A stretch of DNA of 64,000 nt, from positions 186,001 to 250,000 of the forward strand of contig NZ_ACZN01000017.1 in the NCBI RefSeq assembly GCF_000176135.1, read 5' to 3'. Of the stretch, positions 1 through 9,393 are shown one piece after another. Each line of letters begins with the position of its first letter. Positions within the stretch are counted from its first letter, which is position 1. The stretch comes from Vibrio coralliilyticus ATCC BAA-450 (lineage in GTDB: Bacteria > Pseudomonadota > Gammaproteobacteria > Enterobacterales > Vibrionaceae). The translations under genes and the position numbers were made by a program. Under the pieces are notes generated by a model. The model searched no databases and was not told where the DNA came from. It saw only the letters and a list, made by a program, of their open reading frames with translations.

Positions 1-622
1 AATTAGGCGCTTTGATGATTTGAAGCAGTGGCTCAGGGTTATCCTTAGCAGTTCCCGTATGATGCGCCGGGAACTGAATGGTCTGAAGTAAACACAATGC
101 AATAATATTTAGCACAATCAATGACATGAAAGCACCTACGTATAGTGAATCACCTGTCATTTGTTGCGAGTATACGGCTAGATTAGGTCCAAGAACCGCA
201 GCTAAAACGCCACCAGCCATAGAGATAGATATCGCACGATGTCGTGCGCTTTCTTCACACACTTCAATTGCTGCAAAACGATACAAGGTACCAAACCCGA
301 TACCAATACCAAGTAAGAAAGTCCCGACACAGAACAGATAAAACTGCTCATTAGACAAAGCATAGGTCGCTACTGACGCACCGGTAATGCCAACCAAGTT
401 ACCTAAACTAAAGCCTTTTCTTCGACCAAATTTCCCCATGATCAGAGAAGCAGGAATCGTTGCGCTCATTAGCCCGAGGAATTGCAATGCGACGGGCAAG
501 GTGATCATACTTTCACTTGGCGCAATTTCCTTACCCACTAACCCAATCACAGATATCAGCAGGATATTGCCCGTCATCAGTAGTGCCTGACAGAGTGACA
601 GAATCCAAACATTCCTATTCAC
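1..622 (-). CDS. MFS transporter, N-terminal part (runs off window start)
   Basis: Reading the minus strand from a GTG at 622 gives an open frame of about 207 codons that reaches the window edge. It has alternating hydrophobic segments and the typical MFS loop after helix 2 (LIMGKFGRRKGF, a G-x-x-x-D/G-R-x-G-R-R-like motif). It is therefore an inner-membrane secondary transporter; the substrate is not identifiable. The GTG overlaps the stop codon of the racemase gene (GTGA), so the two are probably translationally coupled and cotranscribed. That would fit an amino-acid or related substrate, but this is inference. An ATG at 612 is out of frame, so GTG is the only sensible start. Confidence 0.8.
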   Translation of the reverse strand, partial: MNRNVWILSLCQALLMTGNILLISVIGLVGKEIAPSESMITLPVALQFLGLMSATIPASLIMGKFGRRKGFSLGNLVGITGASVATYALSNEQFYLFCVGTFLLGIGIGFGTLYRFAAIEVCEESARHRAISISMAGGVLAAVLGPNLAVYSQQMTGDSLYVGAFMSLIVLNIIALCLLQTIQFPAHHTGTAKDNPEPLLQIIKAPN

Positions 623-1311
623 TTTAACGCCTCGCTAACCGCAGAGTTTGCGTGTATTTCAGTGGTGTCGAACAATGGAATATCCGTATCTTGCTCTGAA
701 ATCAATAAGCCTATTTCGGTACAACCTAGAATCACACCTTGTGCGCCGTCTGCGGAAAGATCCTCAATAATGGTTTTAAAATCTTGTTTCGATCTAGCGT
801 TTATCTCACCAAGACAAAGCTCATTGTAAATAACATCATGGACAAGCCTTCGCTGAACACCATTTGGCACAATCACTTCTATTCCAAATTTATCGGTTAG
901 GCGTTGTTTGTAGAATAACTGCTCCATTGTGAAAGCCGTGCCAAGCAAACCAACTTTATTGATTCCTTGCTCTGCCAACTGCTGACCTGTCGCATCGGCA
1001 ATATGGAGTAACGGTATTGAGACGGCTTCTTCGACCTGACTCGCCACTTTGTGCATCGTATTGGTCGCAATTAGAAGAAAGTCAGCACCAGCCTTTTCAA
1101 GTGATTGAGCAGCTTCACTAAGAATAATTGCGGTTTTATCCCATTCACCTTTGTGTTGCAGGGCTTCTATCTCAGCAAAGTCGACGCTGTTCAGGATGAG
1201 CTTAGCTGAGTGCAATCCGCCTTTTTCGGCTTTAACTCTCTGATTTATTTGCTTGTAGTAACTTGCTGTTGATTCCCAGCTCATTCCACCAATAATACCG
1301 ATTGTTTTCAT
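619..1311 (-). CDS. Aspartate/glutamate racemase family protein (YgeA/RacD-like)
   Basis: A 230-aa cytoplasmic PLP-independent amino-acid racemase. The N-terminus (MKTIGIIGGMSWEST) and the motifs ATNTMHK and GCTEIGLL match the E. coli YgeA family, in which a Thr (in the TNT motif) and a Cys (in GCTE) form the unusual catalytic pair. Both are present; the residue before the Thr is Ala where E. coli has Cys. An upstream in-frame ATG at 1326 would add five residues, but a GGGAG Shine-Dalgarno sits correctly only for the ATG at 1311. Its stop overlaps the GTG start of the MFS transporter, indicating an operon. Likely role: interconversion of L- and D-Asp or Glu, for peptidoglycan or D-amino-acid metabolism; the exact substrate is inferred. 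Confidence 0.87.
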   Translation of the reverse strand: MKTIGIIGGMSWESTASYYKQINQRVKAEKGGLHSAKLILNSVDFAEIEALQHKGEWDKTAIILSEAAQSLEKAGADFLLIATNTMHKVASQVEEAVSIPLLHIADATGQQLAEQGINKVGLLGTAFTMEQLFYKQRLTDKFGIEVIVPNGVQRRLVHDVIYNELCLGEINARSKQDFKTIIEDLSADGAQGVILGCTEIGLLISEQDTDIPLFDTTEIHANSAVSEALK

Positions 1312-1430
1312 CACGACTCCCTTCACGTAGATATTCCACTAATTAATCAAATGCATAACAAAATTACAAACAAAATAAAATGAGTCAGGATTATTACTCT
1401 CCGCCCTCACCCTAAAATTCTCACCCCATA

Positions 1431-1462
1431 AAAAAACCCTGAGCTGTTCACTCAGGGTTTTT
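1431..1462. terminator. Rho-independent terminator, downstream of phaC
   Basis: Inverted repeat AACCCTGAG / CTCAGGGTT with a 7-nt loop. It is flanked by A-runs on one side and T-runs on the other, so it can act in both directions. It ends the pha operon on the minus strand. Confidence 0.85.
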
Positions 1463-1482
1463 GTCTTTTCAGTAACATCAGG

Positions 1483-3267
1483 CTAGCTAGTCACTTCTTC
1501 TTTTACGGGAAGTACTTGCTTCACATAGTCACCCGGTGCAGGCCCTAGTACAGGGAACTGTTCGTTACCTGTACTGAACGGCTCAACTTGCTCTTCAGGG
1601 CTAAAGCCCAACAACCATTGATGCCAATGTGTCCACCAAGAGCCTTCAGTATGAGTGGCATTACTTAGCCATTCATCAGCACTCTCGTCCAAGCTATCGT
1701 TGGTCCAAAAACCGTACTTGTTCTTCGATGGGTGGTTAACGATACCAGCAATGTGGCCAGACTCACCCAAAACGAACGTTTTGTTGCCACCGACGTTGAG
1801 AGCGCCGCGGTAAGTACCTTGCCACAAAGCAATATGGTCTTCTTTAGTCGACACAAAGTAGCTCGGGATCTTTATCTTGTTCAGATCGATCCATACACCG
1901 CCAACTTTCACACCTTTGTCTTGTACCAGTTTGTTGTTCAGATACAGCTCACGAAGCATAAAGTTGTGACAAGTCGAGCTGACATTGGTGCTGTCGCTGT
2001 TCCAATAAAGCAGATCAAAATCTACTGGGCTTTGGCCTTTTAGGTAATTATCTACATAGTAGTTCCAGTAAAGGCTATTCTCACGCAGTAGGCTGAATGT
2101 CACGCTTAATGAACGGCCATCCATGTAACCTTTAGCATTGTTTTGCGCTTCAATTGCGCTAACAATGGTGTCATTAATATAGGCACCAACTTCACCTGGT
2201 TGCGAGAAGTCTAACAAGGTCGTGAAGAACGTCGCACTCTTAATACGCTTCTTCATTCGCTTCGCAGCATAGTAAGCAATGGTGCTAGCCAGAACCGTAC
2301 CACCAATACAGTAACCCGCTGCATTGATTTGCTCCTGACCAGTGATATCTTCTATTGCCGATACCGCTTTCGCTACACCTTCAGTAACATAGTCACCAAA
2401 CTCTACCTGACTTTGCTCTTTGCCTGGGTTGCGCCAAGACATCATAAATACCGAGTGTCCCTGTTCAAGCAGCCAGCGAACCATTGAGTTCTTCTGACGC
2501 AAATCCAGAATGTAGTATTTGTTGATGAATGGAGGCACGATCAACAACGGCGTCGCATGAACTTTTTCCGTCATTGGACGGTACTGAATCAGCTCAAACA
2601 GTTCATTGCGGTAAACCACTTCACCTGCCGTGTTCGCAACGTCGTCGCCTAAGCGAAATGCATTGTTGTTTGTCATGCGGATCTTGAGGATATCTGCACT
2701 CGATTCAACATCTTCTTTCAGCTGCTCCAAACCTGCCAACAGGTTTTCGCCATTTTGCTCTAGAGTCAGCTTCAATAACTCTGGGTTAGTTGCGATGAAG
2801 TTGCTTGGAGACATAGCGTTGATTGCTTGACGGGAGAAGAAGCTGATACGCTCTTTCGCTTTCTCGTCAAGGCCTTCAATGCTATCGATTGTTTGTAGGT
2901 AAGTTTTGCTGAAGAGTAAGTATGACTGTTTGATGAAGTTATAAAACACATCACTTTGCCATTCTTCGTTGGAGAATCGCTTATCGCCCTTTTCTGCTTC
3001 AACAACGGATTCACTGTTTTGAGCGAGCGCGACGTTTTGCCAAATTTGCAGCTGCTGTTGCCACCATTCAGCTTGGATTTGCAGCATTGCAGCTGGTTGG
3101 TTTGCAGCACTTTCGAAGAGCTTAGTGGTATCTTCGAAATTCACTTCTTGCATTGCTTTGTTCAGAGGGGAGTTAACGGCTGCCCTGCTTAGTTCTAGAT
3201 CTTCCCACCACTTTTGATTGGTTTCCTGGAGCTTCACAAGGTAGTCCGAAAAGAAGTGTTGATACAT
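1483..3267 (-). CDS. phaC: Class I poly(3-hydroxyalkanoate) synthase PhaC
   Basis: 594 aa, the usual length of a class I PHA synthase. The lipase-box-like motif GYCIGG carries the catalytic Cys in an alpha/beta-hydrolase fold. Conserved GESGHIAGIVNHP near the C-terminus supplies the His, and the N-terminal helical PhaC_N region is present. It polymerises (R)-3-hydroxybutyryl-CoA on the granule surface. A longer frame begins at 3318, but its first 17 residues overlap the terminator-like hairpin upstream, and AGGAG stands just before the ATG at 3267, so I take that start. It is the last gene of phaB-phaA-phaP-phaC, with the hairpin at 3286-3310 separating it from phaP. Confidence 0.96.
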   Translation of the reverse strand: MYQHFFSDYLVKLQETNQKWWEDLELSRAAVNSPLNKAMQEVNFEDTTKLFESAANQPAAMLQIQAEWWQQQLQIWQNVALAQNSESVVEAEKGDKRFSNEEWQSDVFYNFIKQSYLLFSKTYLQTIDSIEGLDEKAKERISFFSRQAINAMSPSNFIATNPELLKLTLEQNGENLLAGLEQLKEDVESSADILKIRMTNNNAFRLGDDVANTAGEVVYRNELFELIQYRPMTEKVHATPLLIVPPFINKYYILDLRQKNSMVRWLLEQGHSVFMMSWRNPGKEQSQVEFGDYVTEGVAKAVSAIEDITGQEQINAAGYCIGGTVLASTIAYYAAKRMKKRIKSATFFTTLLDFSQPGEVGAYINDTIVSAIEAQNNAKGYMDGRSLSVTFSLLRENSLYWNYYVDNYLKGQSPVDFDLLYWNSDSTNVSSTCHNFMLRELYLNNKLVQDKGVKVGGVWIDLNKIKIPSYFVSTKEDHIALWQGTYRGALNVGGNKTFVLGESGHIAGIVNHPSKNKYGFWTNDSLDESADEWLSNATHTEGSWWTHWHQWLLGFSPEEQVEPFSTGNEQFPVLGPAPGDYVKQVLPVKEEVTS

Positions 3268-3285
3268 ATTGCTACTCCTATGATC

Positions 3286-3310
3286 GGAAAAAATGCCGCC
3301 TTTCGGCGGC
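3286..3310 (-). terminator. Intercistronic terminator/attenuator between phaP and phaC
   Basis: GCCGCC-GAAA-GGCGGC hairpin with a very stable GNRA tetraloop, followed on the minus strand by ATTTTTT. It lies 19 bp upstream of the phaC start and directly after phaP, so it probably lets only part of phaP transcripts continue into phaC. Confidence 0.75.
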
Positions 3311-3325
3311 ACAAACAAGTCAGTG

Positions 3326-3673
3326 TTATGCGGGAGTCACTGTCTTAAGGTTTTCCGTTGTTAGCTGATCAACGTCATCTTTGAACTCTTTAGCAATAGA
3401 CTGAAGCTTGTTGCTGTCGTCCATCATTTGCTGAGAAAGCTTAGTTAGAACTGAAAGCTGCTGGCTGTTGAATGCAGTTAGAGAAGTCACGTCTTTGATT
3501 TCACTTGCCGCTTTCATTTGAGTCAGACCCATTTCGCTGTATGTGCGAATTGCATTCAGTTGAAGTTCAGTCATGACTTCAACATTCTTAGTCACAAGTT
3601 TGTTGAACTTCACGTATGGTTCTAGGCTCTTTTCAGTTTGGTCTGTGAAAGATTTGAAAAAATCAGTGTACAT
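3326..3673 (-). CDS. phaP: Phasin, PHB granule-associated protein PhaP
   Basis: 115-aa, almost entirely helical amphipathic protein beginning MYTDFFKSFTDQTEKSLEPY, characteristic of the Vibrio-type phasin family. Phasins coat PHB granules, limit their coalescence and are made in large molar excess. AGGAG precedes the ATG. It lies between phaA and phaC; the hairpin after it would uncouple its high expression from that of phaC. No membrane segment or signal peptide. Confidence 0.92.
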   Translation of the reverse strand: MYTDFFKSFTDQTEKSLEPYVKFNKLVTKNVEVMTELQLNAIRTYSEMGLTQMKAASEIKDVTSLTAFNSQQLSVLTKLSQQMMDDSNKLQSIAKEFKDDVDQLTTENLKTVTPA

Positions 3674-3732
3674 AGTCTTACTCCTGGGTTAATTCCATTT
3701 TAATTTAGCGAAAATTCAGGCTCGAATTGAAT

Positions 3733-4941
3733 TTAAGCGATTGATTTAATAACTACTGCAGTTCCCATACCGCCACCAACACATAGTGAAGCGACACCAT
3801 AAGTACCGTTACTTCTGGTAAGTTCGTGAACAAGGGAAACCAAAATACGGTTACCTGATGCACCTAGAGGGTGACCAAGAGCAATCGCACCGCCATTTAC
3901 ATTGGCTTTATCTAAAATCGAAGAAACGGATACATCGTGTTCTTGCGCTAGCTTATGGATGACACCGAGTGCTTGAGCAGCAAACGCTTCATTCAATTCA
4001 TAAACATTGACATCATCTGTTGTGATTTCTGCTTTGCTCAGTGCTTGAGTCACAGCTTCTACCGGACCCAATCCCATGATTTCAGGGTTTAGTCCAGACT
4101 GCGCGTAACTTGCAATCTCAGCAATAGGTTGCAAACCATGCTTCTGAACCGCACTTTCACTCGCAACAATAATCGCGCTCGCACCGTCGTTAATACCAGA
4201 CGCATTACCAGCAGTAACAGTGCCTTCTTTTTCGAAAGCAGGACGTAGCTTCTCTAAACCGCTCAACGTTGCATTCGCTTTCGGATATTCATCCGTGTCA
4301 AAAACAATCGTTTCTTTGCGTTTTTTCACGTCAACAGCAACGATTTCATCCACAAATTTACCTGCCTCAATCGCCGCAACGGCTTTCATTTGGCTTGCAA
4401 GTGCGTATTCATCCTGCTGTTCACGGTTGATCCCTACTTCGCGAGCAACGTTCTCAGCTGTTTTGCCCATATGGTATTGATTAAAAACATCAGTCAATCC
4501 ATCGTTGATGAGCAGATCCGTTAGATTCATGTTGCCCATCTTGTGTCCGTCGCGAATGTTGCTAGGCACAATGAAAGGAATCTGGGACATCACTTCAACG
4601 CCTGCCGCAACCACGACAGAAGCATCACCAGATCGAATGTGACTAACCGCATCCATAACCGTTTTCATACCGCTGCCACACACCATATTGAGTGTGTAAG
4701 CAGGTACTGATTCTGGAATACCAGCATAGAGAGCAGCCTGGCGGCCAATACCCATACCTTGTCCGGCACCTACGACGTTACCAACGATAACTTCGTCCAC
4801 TAGCTCAGGGGCAACTTTACCTTGCTCCAAAGCGGCTTTAATCGCAATTGAGCCTAGATTTCCTGCTGAAATGTCTTTTAACGTTCCGCCAAATGAACCA
4901 ATTGGCGTGCGCTTAGCTGCAACAATATAAACTTTTTCCAT
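3733..4941 (-). CDS. phaA: Acetyl-CoA acetyltransferase (beta-ketothiolase) PhaA
   Basis: 402-aa thiolase. It condenses two acetyl-CoA to acetoacetyl-CoA, the first step of PHB synthesis. Visible catalytic elements: the acylated Cys in NMVCGSGM, the His in GGAIALGHPLGASG, and the second Cys in SLCVGGGMG. The frame also opens at an ATG three codons upstream (4950), but AAGGA is spaced properly only for the ATG at 4941. It follows phaB by about 11 nt and precedes phaP, in the PHB operon order found in Vibrio. Confidence 0.96.
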   Translation of the reverse strand: MEKVYIVAAKRTPIGSFGGTLKDISAGNLGSIAIKAALEQGKVAPELVDEVIVGNVVGAGQGMGIGRQAALYAGIPESVPAYTLNMVCGSGMKTVMDAVSHIRSGDASVVVAAGVEVMSQIPFIVPSNIRDGHKMGNMNLTDLLINDGLTDVFNQYHMGKTAENVAREVGINREQQDEYALASQMKAVAAIEAGKFVDEIVAVDVKKRKETIVFDTDEYPKANATLSGLEKLRPAFEKEGTVTAGNASGINDGASAIIVASESAVQKHGLQPIAEIASYAQSGLNPEIMGLGPVEAVTQALSKAEITTDDVNVYELNEAFAAQALGVIHKLAQEHDVSVSSILDKANVNGGAIALGHPLGASGNRILVSLVHELTRSNGTYGVASLCVGGGMGTAVVIKSIA

Positions 4942-4952
4942 CTCATTCATCC

Positions 4953-5693
4953 TTAATGCATGTATAAGCCGCCATTTACAGACAGTGTCTCGCCTGTAAT
5001 GTATGCACCCGCATCGCTCACTAAGAAGGAAACTGACTTAGCAATTTCTTCCGGTGTTGCGAGGCGTTTCATTGGGATTTGAGCTTTGATTGATTCAAGT
5101 ACTTCTGGCTTCATTTGCTCAACCATAGGAGTACCTGTATATCCAGGAGCAACAACATTGACCGTCACACCGCTTCTCGCACCTTCTGCGGCAAGCGCTT
5201 TTGAGAACCCAATCATGCCTGCTTTTGCAGCCGAGTAGTTTGTTTGACCAAACTGACCTTTTAGGCCATTCACTGAAGAGATATTGATAACGCGCCCGTT
5301 GCCTTTTTCACACATAGCAGCAAACAGTGGCTGCGTAACGTTGAACAAGCTGTTTAGGTTTGTTTCAATGACTTCTTTCCAAGCCGATGCTGTCATCTTT
5401 TTAAACACGCCATCACGAGTGATACCTGCGTTATTTACAACGACATCGATAGTCCCTTCTTCTTCTAACAAAAGAGCTAAACGTTCAGCACACTGCTCAG
5501 TATTGGTTACATCCAATTCGAACAAGCGAACTTGATCTTCATTGAATTCTTTATCGTTAAACCAATCTAAAGCACACTGATAGTTACCAGTAAAATAGGT
5601 AGCAATTACACGATAACCATCGTTAACTAGTTGAGAAGAAATTGCAGAACCAATTCCGCCTTTTGATCCCGTGATCAAAGCGACTTTTTTCAT
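4953..5693 (-). CDS. phaB: Acetoacetyl-CoA reductase PhaB (SDR family)
   Basis: 246-aa short-chain dehydrogenase: N-terminal TGSKGGIGSAI dinucleotide-binding loop, NNAGITRDG, catalytic Ser in NISSVNG and YSAAK (Tyr and Lys). It reduces acetoacetyl-CoA to (R)-3-hydroxybutyryl-CoA with NADPH, the second PHB step. First gene of the phaB-A-P-C operon, with a GGAG ribosome site. The SDR fold alone cannot distinguish it from FabG; the operon settles the assignment. Confidence 0.95.
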   Translation of the reverse strand: MKKVALITGSKGGIGSAISSQLVNDGYRVIATYFTGNYQCALDWFNDKEFNEDQVRLFELDVTNTEQCAERLALLLEEEGTIDVVVNNAGITRDGVFKKMTASAWKEVIETNLNSLFNVTQPLFAAMCEKGNGRVINISSVNGLKGQFGQTNYSAAKAGMIGFSKALAAEGARSGVTVNVVAPGYTGTPMVEQMKPEVLESIKAQIPMKRLATPEEIAKSVSFLVSDAGAYITGETLSVNGGLYMH

Positions 5694-6270
5694 TAAGAGA
5701 CTCCATTCTTAACAGCAATTAAAATAATTTATTCGCCATTAACCGGTGCCAACAATAAGCACCAACCAACGTTATTAATAATACTTAAATAAGGAACTTT
5801 CCGTCCTCGTTCTGTTAATTAAAACTAATGTCTTAATGTTACAGTTCAAATACTTTTTGAGTTTAGTTGCATAATGTTGAACAAGATCTCATAAGGAATG
5901 TAATGTTATATAGTTGTTAATCCCACATATCTCATTGTTTTATAAGTATAAAATTTAAACTCTTCTTTTATCAGCAATAGCTAAAACACTGTTTTAACTT
6001 CAATTTTCGTCGTTTACACCTATTTCATCAATCTTTATCACCTTTTAAAACGTAATTATTTTCGTTACAGATAGGTTTACGTTTACATGACAAAAGAATC
6101 ATTTCGTTATTAGACTTTGGTTTAACTATGCAATCCATTGCAATTTATAATATGGTTAATTAAATCGATAAGTTCATGTTAATTTTAATATATATATCGA
6201 TTGACGTTATTTATACTAAAGTCTAGCCAAATCGGCGAATTCTGTACTTACTTTATAAAATAAAGACATA
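5694..6270. other. Non-coding AT-rich leader/promoter region of the pha operon
   Basis: About 575 bp without a convincing ORF, between the phaB start and the terminator of the RND operon. It must hold the phaB promoter on the minus strand. I could not single out a good -35/-10 pair or operator. It is markedly AT-rich compared with the flanking genes. Confidence 0.6.
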
Positions 6271-6298
6271 AAAAAACCCGGTAAAAATTACCGGGTTG
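6271..6298. terminator. Rho-independent terminator of the RND efflux operon
   Basis: Inverted repeat AACCCGGTAA / TTACCGGGTT with a short A-rich loop, followed by a T-run on the minus strand (the run of A's at 6270-6276). It lies 33 bp after the RND pump stop codon. Confidence 0.88.
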
Positions 6299-6330
6299 GC
6301 CAATATCGAATCGAATTTCTATCCGTGAAT

Positions 6331-9300
6331 TTATCCGGCAGTGGATGGTTTGATTCGGTAGAAAATGGCAAACAGAACTGGTACTACGATCAGTGTTAAT
6401 ACCGTAGCAAATCCCAAACCAGCCATTATTGTTATTGCCATCGAGCCAAAGAAAGCATCGAATACAAGTGGAATCATCCCTAATATCGTTGTCAGTGCGG
6501 CCATACTTACCGGGCGTACACGAGATATCGCACTATCAAATACAGCTTGGTAAGGGTCCTTACCCGACTCAAGCTCAATATTAATTTGGTCTAGTAGAAC
6601 AATGCCATTTTTCAGAATCATGCCACTTAAGCTCAGCAAACCAAGGAAAGCAGTAAAGCTAAACGGCATATCTGTCGCCAGTAAGCCTATCGAGACACCG
6701 ATGATTGACAGTGGAACCGTGAACCAAATAACCAGTGGTTTACGCAGTGAGTTAAATAGGAACATGGTGATAATGAACATCAGCATGTAACCCATCGGCA
6801 ATGAACCAAACAAGGCTTCTTGTGCATCCTTAGATGACTCATATTCCCCGCCCCAGCTAATGCTGTATCCTTCAGGTAAGCTCATTGCCTGTACTTTAGG
6901 CTGAATACGAGCAAATAGACTTGCCGCAGTTTCATTACCTAACACATCATGATCAGCCAATACGGTTAAAGTACGTTTACGATCACGACGCTGAATCAGC
7001 GGTTCTTGCCATTGAAGGCTTACCCCATCAATCACTTGATCCACTGGGATATATGTCTGCAGTGATGGGCTCCAAATCTTCACATTGGCCAAGGATTCGA
7101 AATCAACGCGTTCTTCTTCTGGCAAACGAGCGATAATCGGCAGCATATGCGTTCCATCACGTAACAAGCCAATTGGAGTTCCACCAAATGCCATTTGCAA
7201 AGTGTTGGATACATCTTCTTTTGAGATGCCTAAACGACGGGCTTTTGACTCATTAAACTGAGGCACTAGCTCCTTGGTACGTTCACGCCAGTCGTGACGA
7301 ACATTTCGTGCTCCAGGATCAGCCAGTAAAATGTCTTCAACCTTAGCCGCAATCGAACGTAGAGTCTGAGGGTCTGGACCAGTGATCCGTGCTTCAATCT
7401 TGGACGCCGGTGACGGGCCAAACTCCATCAACTTGAACTGGAATGTGGGCTGATTGAACTGAACTGAAAGTTCTCTATCAAGCTCCTCCAGAAGCGAGAA
7501 CATCACTTCTCGATCTGTCGTTCGAACTTGAAGCTGAGTATACGCTTCGTAACTTTTCTCAGGCTGATAAGTCAGCGCAAATCGCTGCAAGCCTTGGCCT
7601 GTTGTGGTGGTTACAAATTCAACATTGTCTTTAGCACGAATGTACTGTTCCACCTTCTTCGTTTCTTCAACAGTTTTACGAATGTCCGTCCCTTCTGGCA
7701 TCCACATATCTACGTAAAACATGGGGGTGTTTGAAGGTGGGAAGAATGACTGCTTGACCATGCCAAAACCAATTACAGCAACCACGAGCAGTCCAACCAT
7801 GCTGGCGACAGTTAACCAACGAAAACGAAGCGCGAGCTTTAAGCAAGCACCAAAAACGGTAAACAAGATTCCTTTGTAAGGATCAACATCTTCAGCGTCA
7901 GCATTCGTTTCATTTTCCTTGAGCATTAAATCCGCAAGGAAAGGGGTCAGCGTGAGAGCCGTGATCCAGCTTAGGAATAGTGAGAAACATAGCACCCAAA
8001 ACAGAGAGCCCATAAACTCACCAGTCGCATCCTGAGACAGGCCAATTGGAGCAAATGCAGTAATAGCAATAACTGTGGCACCTAGTAGCGGCCACTGAGT
8101 CTGTTTGACAATATCAACAGCTGCTTGAAGTTTAGTCTTGCCCTTCTTAAGTCCGACCAATATCCCTTCAACGACCACAATGGCGTTATCCACCAGCATA
8201 CCCAAGGCGATTATCAGCGCACCTAGGGAAATACGGTGTAATTCCACATCATACTGCTTCATTAAAATGAACGTACCAAATACGGTCAGTAAAAGCACAG
8301 CACCAATGATAAGGCCACTACGTAATCCCATGGCGAAAAGCAAAACGATGATAACGATCGCAACGGCCTGCCCTAGGCTGATAATGAAATCATTGACTGA
8401 ATTATCGACTTCTGCGGACTGATTGTAGAAATAATTAATTTCTACGCCTGCTGGCTTAATGTTTTCCAATTCCGCAAGTTCCGCTTGAATCGCGTTCCCT
8501 ACCTCGACAACATTGACACCAGATCCAAAAGAGATCGCTAGATTGATTGATGGTTTACCGTTGTATGTCAGTACGTTAGAAGGTTTGTCTTGAATTCCTC
8601 GTGACACGGTCGCCACATCTTTCAAACGAATCAGGTTACCCGTATCACGGCCGTGGATAATGAGGTCTTCCAACTCCTGTTCCGAGCTCATAGTTCCGTT
8701 TGGTCGAATCGTTAGTGACTGTCCATTGACCATCACATCACCAGCGGACTGTACACTGTTTTGCTGACTTAACAGGCCAACCACGGTGTTCATATCCAGA
8801 TTAAGGGCAGCGAGTCTTTCCAGCGAAACTTCGACGAACAATTGTTCCTGCTGATCACCTGAAATAGTTACCTTGCCGACACCATCAACTAATTCCAGCT
8901 CACGGCTCAAATAGTCAGCATAACGTTTTAGCTCGATATAATCGTAGCCATCTCCAGTTAGCATCAACATTACGCCATATACATCACCAAAGTCGTCAAT
9001 GATCTGGATAGAGTTCACGCCACTTGGCAACGATGGTTGAAGATCATAGATTTTACGGCGCATTTCATCCCAGATTTGTGGCAATTCGTCCGGGCCGTAT
9101 TCCATTTCCATGCTGACCATAATTTGTGACATGCCATTGGAAGACGTGGATGTGATCTTGTCGATATAAGGCAGCTTTCGAATTTCTTTCTCAAGCGGGT
9201 ATGTTAATTCTTCCTCGACTTCCTGTGAGGTAGCCCCCGGGTACGTAGATATGATCATCGCATCTTTAATGGTGAACGCAGGGTCTTCCAAACGACCAAG

Positions 9301-9393
9301 ATCCATAAATGACGTGTAGCCACCCACCGCCAAAATGACCAGAAATAGCCAACTAATGACTTTGTTTTTTATTGAATACTCCGCAATGCTCAC
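6331..9393 (-). CDS. RND efflux pump inner-membrane permease (HAE1/AcrB-like)
   Basis: 1020 aa, full length for an RND permease, with the two-fold layout of 12 membrane helices and two large periplasmic loops. Recognisable: the N-terminal amphipathic segment and first helix, the loop motif DPAFTIKDAMIISTYPGA, and helix 4 with GMLVDNAIVVVEG. In AcrB helix 4 has two adjacent proton-relay Asp; here the second position is Asn. It forms an operon with two periplasmic adaptor lipoproteins (4-nt overlap with the nearer one). This two-adaptor arrangement resembles VexIJK/VmeTUV-type Vibrio pumps; orthology is not proven. No outer-membrane channel gene lies alongside, so it presumably uses TolC. Confidence 0.93.
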   Translation of the reverse strand: MSIAEYSIKNKVISWLFLVILAVGGYTSFMDLGRLEDPAFTIKDAMIISTYPGATSQEVEEELTYPLEKEIRKLPYIDKITSTSSNGMSQIMVSMEMEYGPDELPQIWDEMRRKIYDLQPSLPSGVNSIQIIDDFGDVYGVMLMLTGDGYDYIELKRYADYLSRELELVDGVGKVTISGDQQEQLFVEVSLERLAALNLDMNTVVGLLSQQNSVQSAGDVMVNGQSLTIRPNGTMSSEQELEDLIIHGRDTGNLIRLKDVATVSRGIQDKPSNVLTYNGKPSINLAISFGSGVNVVEVGNAIQAELAELENIKPAGVEINYFYNQSAEVDNSVNDFIISLGQAVAIVIIVLLFAMGLRSGLIIGAVLLLTVFGTFILMKQYDVELHRISLGALIIALGMLVDNAIVVVEGILVGLKKGKTKLQAAVDIVKQTQWPLLGATVIAITAFAPIGLSQDATGEFMGSLFWVLCFSLFLSWITALTLTPFLADLMLKENETNADAEDVDPYKGILFTVFGACLKLALRFRWLTVASMVGLLVVAVIGFGMVKQSFFPPSNTPMFYVDMWMPEGTDIRKTVEETKKVEQYIRAKDNVEFVTTTTGQGLQRFALTYQPEKSYEAYTQLQVRTTDREVMFSLLEELDRELSVQFNQPTFQFKLMEFGPSPASKIEARITGPDPQTLRSIAAKVEDILLADPGARNVRHDWRERTKELVPQFNESKARRLGISKEDVSNTLQMAFGGTPIGLLRDGTHMLPIIARLPEEERVDFESLANVKIWSPSLQTYIPVDQVIDGVSLQWQEPLIQRRDRKRTLTVLADHDVLGNETAASLFARIQPKVQAMSLPEGYSISWGGEYESSKDAQEALFGSLPMGYMLMFIITMFLFNSLRKPLVIWFTVPLSIIGVSIGLLATDMPFSFTAFLGLLSLSGMILKNGIVLLDQINIELESGKDPYQAVFDSAISRVRPVSMAALTTILGMIPLVFDAFFGSMAITIMAGLGFATVLTLIVVPVLFAIFYRIKPSTAG

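Noticed and set aside
126..590. Small plus-strand ORFs at the window start
   Set aside because: They lie antisense to the MFS transporter frame, which has clear membrane-protein character; they are shadows.
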